From Labrys sp. WJW (GTDB lineage: Bacteria > Pseudomonadota > Alphaproteobacteria > Rhizobiales > Labraceae), in NCBI RefSeq assembly GCF_001676615.1, contig NZ_LYXZ01000013.1:217383-281382 (forward strand): a stretch of DNA of 64,000 bases. Direction: 5' to 3'. Within the stretch, counting starts at the first letter, position 1, and each line of letters begins with the position of its first letter. The position numbers and the translations under genes are program-made. This document shows positions 53,330-61,490 of the stretch, in pieces. The notes under the pieces are model-generated. The model saw only the letters and a list, made by a program, of their open reading frames with translations. It was not told the DNA's origin and ran no database searches.

Positions 53330-53363
53330 AGCAACGTGCGATTCCGGGAAATCGCACGTTGCT
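53330..53363 (+). terminator. 14-bp stem hairpin after the nuclease gene
   Basis: AGCAACGTGCGATT pairs fully with AATCGCACGTTGCT around a six-base loop, then CTTTAGG. It lies between the convergent nuclease and GNAT genes. The preceding 55 bases resemble interspersed palindromic elements of alphaproteobacterial genomes. Confidence 0.6.
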
Positions 53364-53399
53364 TTAGGAGCATCCTCGACCGTTTCAGCATCCGGCAGT

Positions 53400-53918
53400 T
53401 CAAGTCGTTCCAAGGTCCATGGAGACCAGGGCCAACGTGGAATCGCCTGGCACCGGCGCGACGCTAAAGCCCATGTTGCGCTCCAGTTCGATGGCGTCGT
53501 AGTTGGCTCGGCTCTCGAGGGACTCGATCCGGCGCATGCCGCGCTGTCGCGCCTGCTCGGCCACGAAGCTCAGCAGTTCCCAGCCAATTCCCCGGTTTCG
53601 GTAGTCGCCGTGGACGCTGATGGCGACCTCACCGCGCTGGCCATCGTCGCTGCGGACCAGCATGGCGGTGGCGACCGCCATATTGCTGGCCTGATCGAAG
53701 GCAAGAAAGGTCTCGATGCGGTCGTGATCGGCATTTGCCATCTTGCTGATCCATTCCGAGCCTACCTCGCTGATGGCTGAGAGGAAGCGGAACCGTAGAT
53801 CCTCCTTGCGCAGATGATGAAACAAGTCGCTCAGGACGGTGGCGTCGCCGGGCGTGACAGGCCTGATCCGGATTGCAAGTCCCGTCCGCGTTTTCAGTTC
53901 CTTGATGGGGTCGTTCAT
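53400..53918 (-). CDS. GNAT-family N-acetyltransferase
   Basis: A 172-residue acetyltransferase. The ATG at 53918 follows GGGAGG by a good spacing. The acetyl-CoA motif A is VAISVHGDYRNRGIGWELLSFVAEQARQ (R-x2-G-x-G/A) at about residues 105-120. It resembles the GNAT domain found attached to acyl-CoA synthetases (Pat-like), with an N-terminal LRKEDLRFRFLSAI. The substrate is unknown; lysine acetylation of metabolic enzymes is one possibility. Confidence 0.88.
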   Translation of the reverse strand: MNDPIKELKTRTGLAIRIRPVTPGDATVLSDLFHHLRKEDLRFRFLSAISEVGSEWISKMANADHDRIETFLAFDQASNMAVATAMLVRSDDGQRGEVAISVHGDYRNRGIGWELLSFVAEQARQRGMRRIESLESRANYDAIELERNMGFSVAPVPGDSTLALVSMDLGTT

Positions 53919-53984
53919 GTCGGGCCTCCCTGGCGACAACTGCATTGTCCGCCGTTCTTTTCTCAAGTCTCGCTTGCTCTGTCC

Positions 53985-53998
53985 TTGAGGGGGATCAA
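53985..53998. promoter_or_regulatory. FNR/FixK-type box before the GNAT gene
   Basis: TTGAGGGGGATCAA matches 9 of 10 positions, 66 bases upstream of the start at 53918. Confidence 0.6.
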
Positions 53999-54033
53999 AT
54001 CCCCTGGCGGATTCGAGCTGAAATCCGGCTGGC

Positions 54034-56658
54034 TCATCTAGGAGAGGACCGTTGCGCATTGCTTGCAGCGATTGGCATGGGTCCGACGTGGCTGGCAGGT
54101 TTCGATGGTCTGCGGATGGCCAGGGGCTTCAGCAGCTCGACACAAACAAGATAGAGGATGACGATGCCGGCCGTGGCCAGAAGCAGACCTGGGGGTGGTG
54201 CGACGAAGCCGAACCACGGGCCGAGTGGTGTGAAGGGCACGACGAGCGCGACCAGCAGGGCAAACAGGGACGAAGCCGCCAGCATCGGACTTGGCCGATT
54301 GCGCCAGGGGCGTCCGGCGGTACGGATCAGGAAGATCACCAAGATCTGCGTGGCCATCGATTCCAGGAACCAGGTGGTCCGGAACTCGTCGGGGGCGGCG
54401 TGGAAGATCGCCAGCAAGACAGCAAAGGTGAGAAAATCGAACAGGGAGGACAGGGGGCCCATGAGGGCGGCAAAACGCAGCAGTCCTCCCATGTCCCAGA
54501 CCTGAGGCTCGGCGATTGCCTCGCGGCGGACCTGGTCGAAGGGAATGCCGATTTCCGACAGGTCATAAAGCAGGTTGTTCAACAGAATTTGGGTCGGCAA
54601 CATCGGCAGGAAAGGGAGCAAAATGGATGCCAGCGCCATGGAGAGCATGTTGCCGAAATTCGAACTGGCACCCATGCGGACATATTTGAGGATGTTCGCA
54701 AATGTTCGTCGCCCCTCTTCCACGCCGGCGGCGACGACCTCGAGATCGGAAGCCAGCAGGATCATGTCCGCGGCAGCCTGGGCGACCCCGGTGGCTCCCT
54801 CGACCGACAGGCCGATATCGGCGACTTTCAGGGCGGGCGCATCATTTATGCCGTCGCCGAGATAGCCGACGACCGCCTGCGATTGTTGTAACGCCTTGAT
54901 GATACGAGATTTTTGATCGGGCGTCAGTCTTGCAAAGGCATCCACCGACCGGACCTGCACCGCCAGAGCCTGGTCGTCGAGTTTGGCAATGTCGCTTCCG
55001 GATAGAACCGTTTGTCCTTTGAGGCCGACCAATCCGGCCAATCTTCGCACGACAAGCGGATCGTCCCCGGAAAGGATCTTGAGGTGCACACCGATCTTCG
55101 CAAGATGGGCGATGGCGGGGCCGGCAGTAGGCTTGGGAGGATCGGCAAATGCACAAAATCCCTCCAGGATCAGACATTGTTCGTCCTTTTCGGTGACTTC
55201 CTGCCTTTGCTCCGGCCAGGGACGCGCGGCTACGGCGATGCTGCGCAGGCCCTCCTGCGCCATGCCATGCAGGATTTCCAACGCCTTTGCCCGTCCTTCC
55301 GCCGTCAAGGGCAGGATTTGTTCCCCTTCTTTCACATGCGAGCACAAGCCAAGGACAGCCTCCGGTGCGCCTTTGACGATGAGCATTGGGCCATCCGGCC
55401 CTTTTGCAAGAACCGAACCCAGCCTGCGCGTATAATCGAACGGGCGACGCCCTATGAGAATCCAAGAATGCGAGGGCTCTCGTTCGGCCGCGATCAAGGC
55501 GGCATCGAGCGATCCCCGGTCGCCTCCCAGATTGGCCGCGACTGCCGCCAGACCGGCCGGACGCCCCGTCTGCACGCCATGGACGTCGATGCTCTTGGCA
55601 AGCGTGATCAGGGCAGAGGTCAATGTGCCGGTCTTGTCGGTGCACAGGACGGTCATGGCCCCGAGATCGTGAATGGCTGCTAGTCGCTTGACGATGACCT
55701 TGCGGCGCGCCATGCGGATCGCTCCGCGCGAGAGTGTCACCGTGGTGATCATCGGCAGCAATTCGGGGGTGAGCCCGACGGCGAGTGCGACGGCAAACAG
55801 AAGGGAATCGAGCGGCGGCCGGCCGAACATCACGCGGGCGGCCAGAACAAGCACAACCAGGGCCAAGGTCAAGCGAGCGATCACCAGGCCGAATTCGCGC
55901 AGGTCACGCTGGAAGGGAGAGGGGGCGCTCGCTTCCCCTAGCATGCTGGCGGCGGCGCCGAAGATGGTTGCTCTCCCGGTCGTGACCACCAGTGCAATCG
56001 CCTCGCCCGTTTGCGCGACGGCACCACGGAACACCGCGTTCGAGGCATCGGCCGGATTGGCTGAACTGACTCTACCCGGGGACTTCTCAACCGGATAGGG
56101 CTCCCCAGTCAGCGCTGCCTCGGCCGCGGTAAAGGCCGTACTTTCCACGACCAGAGCGTCGGCTGGAATGACGTCGCCGGCGCGTATGCGCACGATATCG
56201 CCGGGCACGACCCTCTCGACGGCAACCTGCTTGAAGATGCCGTCGCGCTTGACCTCGGCCTTGAGGGCGACCGAGCGGCGGAGGGCTTCGGCTGCCCGCG
56301 TCGCATGCCCCTCCTGGAAAGTATCCAGCCCGATGGAGATTGCCAGGATTGCGACGATGATGGCCCCGCCAATGGCGTCGCCGGTCGTGATGGAGACGAG
56401 ACCGGCACCAAAGAGAATGAGCGAAAGCGGTTCCAGCAGGCGGCGCAGGATGGCATGCAGCGTCGTCTCGTGCCGGCCGTTCCGATCGGCGTTGAGGCCG
56501 AACCTCGCCAGCCTTTTTTCTGCCTCGCTCGAAGCCAGGCCGTTGTCGCCGCAGTCCAGCGTCCTGAACCAGTCTTCCGGCGAGTGCATCCAGAATGCGG
56601 CCGTTTCGCCTTGCGAATACTGGGGGGGCGAATGCTCGGGTGATGCCGTCGATGCCAT
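54034..56658 (-). CDS. mgtA: MgtA/MgtB-like P-type ATPase
   Basis: An 874-residue P3B-type pump. It has TGEP (about 184-187), the M4 motif VGLTPELLP (294-302), DKTGTLT (341-347) and GDGINDAPALKVADIG. MgtA proteins import Mg2+. The last third holds six more helices, including PTQILLNNLLYDLSEIGIPFD, which is characteristic of MgtA. It follows the 98-residue gene by 12 bases, at the end of the MaoC-phosphotransacylase unit. Confidence 0.92.
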   Translation of the reverse strand: MASTASPEHSPPQYSQGETAAFWMHSPEDWFRTLDCGDNGLASSEAEKRLARFGLNADRNGRHETTLHAILRRLLEPLSLILFGAGLVSITTGDAIGGAIIVAILAISIGLDTFQEGHATRAAEALRRSVALKAEVKRDGIFKQVAVERVVPGDIVRIRAGDVIPADALVVESTAFTAAEAALTGEPYPVEKSPGRVSSANPADASNAVFRGAVAQTGEAIALVVTTGRATIFGAAASMLGEASAPSPFQRDLREFGLVIARLTLALVVLVLAARVMFGRPPLDSLLFAVALAVGLTPELLPMITTVTLSRGAIRMARRKVIVKRLAAIHDLGAMTVLCTDKTGTLTSALITLAKSIDVHGVQTGRPAGLAAVAANLGGDRGSLDAALIAAEREPSHSWILIGRRPFDYTRRLGSVLAKGPDGPMLIVKGAPEAVLGLCSHVKEGEQILPLTAEGRAKALEILHGMAQEGLRSIAVAARPWPEQRQEVTEKDEQCLILEGFCAFADPPKPTAGPAIAHLAKIGVHLKILSGDDPLVVRRLAGLVGLKGQTVLSGSDIAKLDDQALAVQVRSVDAFARLTPDQKSRIIKALQQSQAVVGYLGDGINDAPALKVADIGLSVEGATGVAQAAADMILLASDLEVVAAGVEEGRRTFANILKYVRMGASSNFGNMLSMALASILLPFLPMLPTQILLNNLLYDLSEIGIPFDQVRREAIAEPQVWDMGGLLRFAALMGPLSSLFDFLTFAVLLAIFHAAPDEFRTTWFLESMATQILVIFLIRTAGRPWRNRPSPMLAASSLFALLVALVVPFTPLGPWFGFVAPPPGLLLATAGIVILYLVCVELLKPLAIRRPSKPASHVGPMPIAASNAQRSSPR

Positions 56659-56670
56659 GGCGCTGCCCCG

Positions 56671-56967
56671 TCAGGAAGTAGGCGTTCCAGCGACGGGTCC
56701 GATTGCGGGTGCCCGTATCGGGAAGCCGGAAGAAATTGCTTGCTCCGCGTGGATCAGAAGTGTTGGGGCATCGTCTGCCATGGACTGTTCCTCATTGGTC
56801 GCCATCATCGGCGCGCGTGTTTCGCCGGTGTCGGTGCTGATCCTGCGTGCCTTCTCGTCGTCGGCCTCGATTTCGAAGCCGAGGCCGAGGCCGGCCGGAT
56901 CCTGTCTTCGGAAGCTCGACCTGCTGGTGGAAAAGCCAGGATTGCTGGTGAGAAACATGTCGGTCAT
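56671..56967 (-). CDS. hypothetical 98-residue protein
   Basis: A small soluble frame. Its ATG overlaps the stop of the phosphotransacylase gene (ATGA) and its stop is 12 bases from the MgtA start. Close packing is the main evidence. The sequence is Ser/Thr/Ala-rich with acidic patches and no known motif. Confidence 0.45.
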   Translation of the reverse strand: MTDMFLTSNPGFSTSRSSFRRQDPAGLGLGFEIEADDEKARRISTDTGETRAPMMATNEEQSMADDAPTLLIHAEQAISSGFPIRAPAIGPVAGTPTS

Positions 56968-58367
56968 CGAGGGGACCTTCCCTTGGCCGCCAGCTTGGCG
57001 AGTGCGATCGAGGCGAGGCGGGCGTCGACCGAGTCAGATCTGCTGGTGAGAATGATGGGAACGCGGGCGCCGAGAACGAGGCCTGCAGCGTCCGCTCCTC
57101 CGAGATAGATGAACTGCTTGGCCAGCATGTTCCCCGCTTCGAGGTCGGGCGCGACCAGAATGTCCGCCTGCCCCGCGACAGGGGAGACGATGCCCTTCAT
57201 GCGGGCGGCGGCGAGATCGACAGCATTGTCGAAGGCCAGCGGGCCGTCGACCTTGGCACCCGTGATCTGTCCCCGCGCCGCCATGATGCTGAGTGCCGCT
57301 GCGTCGAGCGTCGCGGGCATGGCGGCACTCACCGTTTCAACCGCCGCGAGAACGGCCACCTTCGGTTCGGCGATGCCGAGCACATGCAGCAGATCGATTG
57401 CATTCTGGCAGATATCGCGCTTGTGCTCGAGGGTAGGGGCGATGTTGATGGCCGCGTCGGTGACTACCACCAGCCTGGCATAGGCCGGTATGTCCAGGAC
57501 ATAGACATGGCTGATGCGTCTCTGCGTACGCAGGCCGGATTGGGGAGCGATCACGGCCGCCAGCAATTCGTCGGTATGGAGGCTACCCTTCATCAAGGCT
57601 GCGGCATGCCCGCTGGCGGCAAGGGCGACCGCTCGCTCCGCAGCGGCGTGGCTGTGTTCGGTGGCCTCGATGCGTATGCCCTCCAGGCTCAGGCCAGCCT
57701 GCTCGGCCACGGCCCGGATCTTGGCGTCAGGGCCAACCAGGATGGGTTCGATCAGGCCTTCGGCGCGTGCTTCGAGTGCGGCCTGGATAGCCTCCGGCTG
57801 GCAGGGATGGACCACCGCCGTGGTGAGCGGCGGCAAGGCGCGTGCTTCGCGCAGGAAGGGGGCGAACCGGTGCCGACACTGGAACGATATCTTCGGGGGT
57901 AGCGCGGATCGACGTGCCAGTCTTCCCGACGGTGCGATGACGACGGTGGTGCCGGCGAGCACTTCGCTGCCTGCCTGGTCGAGGCAGCGCGTTTCGAAGG
58001 TGACGGAGCGGTCCGCGGGGTTTTTCATCTGGACGGTTAGGGTGGCCGTTATCACGTCTCCCGCCGATACCGGGCGAAGGAATTCGAGCGTCTGGCTGCG
58101 ATAGGTCGTGCCGGGGCCGGGCAATTGCGTATCCAGCACTGCCGAGATCAGGCTGGCTGCCCACATGCCGTGAATGACGGTGGGACCACGGGCATCGCCC
58201 GCCGCAATGCCGGGATCGAGATCGCCTGGGCTGAGGTGGCCCGATGCCATGGCGAGGAGCCTGATATCGTCATCGTTGACGGTTCGCGTGAGGCTGGCGG
58301 AGTTCCCGATTGCCAATTCGTCGAAGAGGCAGTTGACCAGCAGAGGCGTGGACATGATCTCGTTCAT
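56964..58367 (-). CDS. bifunctional MaoC-like hydratase / phosphate acetyl- or butyryltransferase
   Basis: A 467-residue protein. I use the ATG at 58367, where family similarity begins. An N-terminal MaoC hot-dog domain (about 1-150) with GPTVIHGMWAASLISAV is joined to a phosphate acyltransferase domain (about 165-467) with DAAINIAPTLEHKRDICQNAI, KVDGPLAFDNAVDL and ILVAPDLEAGNMLAKQF. Such fusions could turn acyl-CoA into acyl-phosphate for ATP generation. No acetate or butyrate kinase gene is in the window. A perfect FNR-type box lies 133 bases upstream. Confidence 0.92.
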   Translation of the reverse strand: MNEIMSTPLLVNCLFDELAIGNSASLTRTVNDDDIRLLAMASGHLSPGDLDPGIAAGDARGPTVIHGMWAASLISAVLDTQLPGPGTTYRSQTLEFLRPVSAGDVITATLTVQMKNPADRSVTFETRCLDQAGSEVLAGTTVVIAPSGRLARRSALPPKISFQCRHRFAPFLREARALPPLTTAVVHPCQPEAIQAALEARAEGLIEPILVGPDAKIRAVAEQAGLSLEGIRIEATEHSHAAAERAVALAASGHAAALMKGSLHTDELLAAVIAPQSGLRTQRRISHVYVLDIPAYARLVVVTDAAINIAPTLEHKRDICQNAIDLLHVLGIAEPKVAVLAAVETVSAAMPATLDAAALSIMAARGQITGAKVDGPLAFDNAVDLAAARMKGIVSPVAGQADILVAPDLEAGNMLAKQFIYLGGADAAGLVLGARVPIILTSRSDSVDARLASIALAKLAAKGRSPR

Positions 58368-58500
58368 GGTTGCAGCACATGACTTCCAAGTACATCGCCG
58401 AGGAGCCGAATCCTGTCGATGAAACAGGCCGAGCGGGCGCGCCGGGATTGAGATGCCCGCGACTGGCAGGTCGAATCTAGTCGAGCCTCTCCGGTCGGCC

Positions 58501-58514
58501 TTGATACGGATCAA
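58501..58514. promoter_or_regulatory. FNR/FixK-type box, perfect, before the MaoC-phosphotransacylase unit
   Basis: TTGATACGGATCAA is a perfect palindromic match. It lies between the chaB stop and the start at 58367. Confidence 0.65.
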
Positions 58515-58557
58515 GGAGGCGGTTGCTCCGCATGCCAGAGCGTCAGAGCTGACGCGG

Positions 58558-58773
58558 TTAGGGCAGTGAGACCCAGTGGTCGCCTTCCTTGTGATATTTG
58601 GTTTTGACGGCTGCCCAGGCAATGCGGTGGGCTATTTCCTCGCGGCGGCGCGAGTTGCGCCGACTGTAGCCGTCCCGGGCATGGTTGAAAGCCGCGCGAT
58701 AGATTTCTTGCGCGTGATGAGGCAGCCTTGCACGTTGCATCGGCGGCAGATCGTCGATTGCCGGATAGGGCAT
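58558..58773 (-). CDS. chaB: ChaB family protein
   Basis: A 71-residue protein with the ChaB signature: MPYPAIDDLPP at the start, LPHHAQEIYRAAFNHA, then AHRIAWAAVKTKYHKEGDHWV. The ATG at 58773 begins the conserved part; a TTG five codons upstream is less likely. ChaB was linked to cation transport regulation, but its role is not settled. It is the third gene of a small-protein unit. Confidence 0.9.
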   Translation of the reverse strand: MPYPAIDDLPPMQRARLPHHAQEIYRAAFNHARDGYSRRNSRRREEIAHRIAWAAVKTKYHKEGDHWVSLP

Positions 58774-58801
58774 GGTCTTTCCCGTCAATCAAGGGAGCAT
58801 T

Positions 58802-58924
58802 TCAGCGCCGCCGCATAGCCCTGTAGGCAACAAGGACGGTGAGGCACGCTCCGAGGAGAAGTCCTGCCAGCCATGCCAGCATTTTGAGATCATTGGTAAA
58901 TTGGTCAACGAGGGCTTCGATCAT
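58802..58924 (-). CDS. 40-residue single-helix membrane protein
   Basis: A short frame whose ATG overlaps the upstream stop as ATGA. The N-terminus is acidic (EALVDQFTND). One strong membrane helix (about residues 15-34) with AGLLLGACLTVLVAY follows, then a basic end YRAMRRR. The positive-inside rule puts the C-terminus in the cytoplasm. It is 28 bases before chaB. No family is known to me. Confidence 0.6.
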   Translation of the reverse strand: MIEALVDQFTNDLKMLAWLAGLLLGACLTVLVAYRAMRRR

Positions 58925-59121
58925 ATTGGCCTCTTGGCCTCAGGCGGCAGCTCTATCGAATGCAGCATCCGGCTGACCTGGGTGCGCGAAGCCGCCCGTG
59001 CCGAGCCTATTGGCGATGACGATGCCTTGCTGGCGCAGGACATTCCGCAACTGGACGCTGCGGGAGCGTAGTGGGGATGCGCAGCCATGCCGGCCTGGAT
59101 GTTCTCAACAGCCGTTGTCAC
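58921..59121 (-). CDS. hypothetical 66-residue protein, first of the chaB unit
   Basis: It starts at a GTG with a strong ribosome site (GGGAGAGGAAC) and is 54 bases below an FNR-type box, which supports translation. The product is Ala/Ser-rich with two cysteines near the middle and no signal. The plus strand is also open, so codon evidence is not decisive. Confidence 0.45.
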   Translation of the reverse strand: MTTAVENIQAGMAAHPHYAPAASSCGMSCASKASSSPIGSARAASRTQVSRMLHSIELPPEAKRPI

Positions 59122-59175
59122 GTTCCTCTCCCTAAAGATCCTCTCTGCACTTTAGGGCCATCGGAAGGAATGGCG

Positions 59176-59189
59176 TTGATCTATCGCAA
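59176..59189. promoter_or_regulatory. FNR/FixK-type box before the chaB unit
   Basis: TTGATCTATCGCAA matches 8 of 10 positions. It lies between the SbmA-like stop and the small-protein unit. Confidence 0.5.
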
Positions 59190-59243
59190 ATGAATGTCTC
59201 TGGCCGCGCGGCCTTGGCATCCGCTTGCCTCTGAGTAGGCAGT

Positions 59244-61031
59244 TCAAGCCTGTGGGGTGTGTCGCTCCCCGAATTGTTCGGCTGTTCGCTTGGCTGGTAC
59301 GAGATGGAGGACTCTCTCGAACAGATGGTCGTGCCCTTCGCTGCGGCCGATGTGGATGACACCGCTCTGTTTCAGGTCTTCGTGAAGGATTTGCAGGAAG
59401 CGCCGATGTGTTTCTCCCGTCACGGAGTCGAGTACTTCGTCCATGACGATCCAGGCCGGCCTGTGCAGGATGAGGCGCGCAAAAGCGAGTGCCTGCTGTT
59501 CGTCTTCATTGAGCTGGCGATCCCAGCGCCCCGGTTCGTCAAGCGCGGCCGCAAGCCCTTTCAGACCGACCCTGTCGAGAGCCGTTTCATAAGACCTCGT
59601 CTCAAAAGATTCGGCCGGAACGGGGTAGGCGAGGGCCTCGCGCAAATTCCCCGGAGGAAGGTAGGGGGTACGAGGCATGTACATGATCGCCTCTCCTTTC
59701 GGGCGTACGATCCTGCCCGATCCCCATGACCAGAGCCCTGCCAGGGCGCGGAAGAGCAGGGTCTTGCCGCTGCGCCGCTCTCCGACAATCGCCACCTTCT
59801 CGCCAGCCTCGACGGTGGTGCTTTCTTCCCGCAGCCGCGTGCTTCCGTCGGGAACGAAGACGCAAAGACGATCCAGGCGGTAATGTCCCGGTTCGCCTTC
59901 GGTCAGTTGAATCTGATCGACGCCATCTCGCTCCGTATCGTCCCGTACCGCTGCTCGTCGAAAGGTTGAGACCCGCAGCAATGTCGCACGCCAATCCGCG
60001 ATCACGCTGAAATTGTCGACAAACCAGCGTAGCGAGGATTGGACCTGGTTGAACGCGCCGACTGTCACCATCAGCCCACCGAATGACAGGGAGCCGGAAA
60101 AATACGCGGGTGCTGCCACCCCAACCGGAGCTACCAGTGCAGTCCAGCCATAACCTGATGTGATCCAGGTGAGCCTCGTCTGGCCCCATGCCAGCCTTCT
60201 CATAGCGGCCAGGACCTTGGCCAGATCGATCGTTATCCGGCGTCTCTCGTCGGGCTCGCCATTCGCCAGGGTGATCGCATCGATGTGCTCGCTGACACGC
60301 ATCAGTCCATAGCGCAGATCCGCCTCTCGGCTATAGCGTTCGGCATTCAGGCCGACCAGCGGCCGGCCTACCAGATAGCTTAGCAGGGAGGCCGAGCCGG
60401 CATAGAAAACTGCCGCCCATACCAGGTAACCGGGCACGGTCAAGGTGGTCGCGCCCAGGTGAAAGACAAAGCCGTTCGACAACGCCCAAAGGATGCTGAC
60501 GAAGCTGAAAAGCAGTACCGAGGCTTGCAGCAAGCCGATGCCCAGGTCTGTCGAGAGTTCCGTCAGGTGGCGTGCATCCTCATGCATGCGCTGGTCGGGA
60601 TTAATCCCGATCGGGCGCGTAGAGAGCCGAAAAGCTCGTCCCGGTTTCATCCATTGCTCGACAAGGTCGTGAACAAGGCCCTCGCGCAGCTTGATTTTTA
60701 TCGATTGATTTAACCAGGCTTGCGCAACATTCATCACAAGCAGAGCGATGGCAATTTGCGCAAAGCGGAAGAGTTGATTGATGAATTCCTGCCAATCCTT
60801 TCGCGCCAGGGCATCATAGAAGGGCTGGTTCCACTCGTTGAGCTTGATCTGGCCATAGGTGGTCAGGGCGATGACCACCACAATCGCGAAAGTCAGTGCT
60901 GCAAAGTTTGTCCGGATCGGTGATACCCAGAATGCACGCAGCATCACGCCAAGCTCGGGCATCAAGGCTGCCTGCGCGTCGTCGACAGGCTTGAGGGCGG
61001 CTTCACCGATTGCGACGGCCATGGGCAACAC
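59244..61031 (-). CDS. SbmA/BacA-type (YddA-like) ABC transporter with degenerate signature
   Basis: A 595-residue protein. The N-terminal part (about 1-350) is of the SbmA/BacA membrane fold (TTYGQIKLNEWNQPFYDALARKD, RYSREADLRYGLMRVSEHIDAI). The C-terminal ATPase has Walker A GERRSGKT (417-424) and Walker B WIVMDE (527-532). The signature is LNEDEQQ (507-513) rather than LSGGQ; YddA-like proteins usually have LSLGEQQ. Relatives move peptides or vitamin B12. It is the last gene of the island before the right repeat. Confidence 0.9.
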   Translation of the reverse strand: MLPMAVAIGEAALKPVDDAQAALMPELGVMLRAFWVSPIRTNFAALTFAIVVVIALTTYGQIKLNEWNQPFYDALARKDWQEFINQLFRFAQIAIALLVMNVAQAWLNQSIKIKLREGLVHDLVEQWMKPGRAFRLSTRPIGINPDQRMHEDARHLTELSTDLGIGLLQASVLLFSFVSILWALSNGFVFHLGATTLTVPGYLVWAAVFYAGSASLLSYLVGRPLVGLNAERYSREADLRYGLMRVSEHIDAITLANGEPDERRRITIDLAKVLAAMRRLAWGQTRLTWITSGYGWTALVAPVGVAAPAYFSGSLSFGGLMVTVGAFNQVQSSLRWFVDNFSVIADWRATLLRVSTFRRAAVRDDTERDGVDQIQLTEGEPGHYRLDRLCVFVPDGSTRLREESTTVEAGEKVAIVGERRSGKTLLFRALAGLWSWGSGRIVRPKGEAIMYMPRTPYLPPGNLREALAYPVPAESFETRSYETALDRVGLKGLAAALDEPGRWDRQLNEDEQQALAFARLILHRPAWIVMDEVLDSVTGETHRRFLQILHEDLKQSGVIHIGRSEGHDHLFERVLHLVPAKRTAEQFGERHTPQA

Positions 61032-61103
61032 CTCCAGGACAGCCAGGAAATCGTCCGTTCACATTGTGCTGATCATGGGAACACGATTTTGGCGGGGCGC
61101 CCC

Positions 61104-61117
61104 TTGATCTTGCTCAA
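61104..61117. promoter_or_regulatory. FNR/FixK-type box before the SbmA-like gene
   Basis: TTGATCTTGCTCAA matches 9 of 10 positions, 72 bases upstream of the start at 61031. Confidence 0.6.
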
Positions 61118-61418
61118 GGAAGGTGGCTGTCGCGACGACCATGTTGCAAACTCTTCAGATAGCGGTTTTCCGTCTGGAGCTGTCTTCACTTCTGGGAAGT
61201 GCACCATGTCGAAGGCCATCACTCCGAGTGCTCTGCGCTGCCGGTAATGGGAGCGCAAGTATCTGGCTAACCACCTGAGCCTGTGCAGCGTTTCAGTCAA
61301 TAAAAGCAAGAATTCTTAGAGCGGAATGCAGTCGACTTGCCGCTCATGTCGTAATCCGTCGTATGAAAATCGCGGTTTCGAGCAGTGTAGCGTACAATGG
61401 CGTACGCCTTGGTTGCCG
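61118..61418. other. 301-bp interval inside the right island end
   Basis: A minus-strand frame of 48 codons (ATG at 61219) extends left across the FNR-type box; I do not accept it as a gene. Otherwise nothing is seen. Confidence 0.4.
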
Positions 61419-61490
61419 GCCCCCGCAACCAATTCTGTCATAAGTCACTCGCCATCTGGGTCTGACCGCCCAGATGGCGTTTTGCGTTCG
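61419..61490 (+). repeat. right island-boundary repeat: 3' end of initiator tRNA plus terminator (att-like)
   Basis: A direct repeat of 35405-35476 (64/72 identical). It starts after CCG with GCCCCCGCAACCA, the 3' end of a tRNA-fMet. It carries a perfect 10-bp stem (GCCATCTGGG / CCCAGATGGC at 61451-61478) followed by GTTTTGCG. Differences between the repeats largely keep the stem paired. Confidence 0.65.
61451..61482 (+). terminator. terminator hairpin of the tRNA remnant
   Basis: A perfect 10-bp inverted repeat with an 8-base loop and a short T-run. It lies 19 bases after the tRNA CCA end, the position of a tRNA terminator. Confidence 0.6.

Noticed and set aside
61073..61309. 78-codon minus-strand frame between SbmA-like gene and right repeat
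   Set aside because: It starts at a TTG without a ribosome site and runs across an FNR-type box that better explains the DNA.
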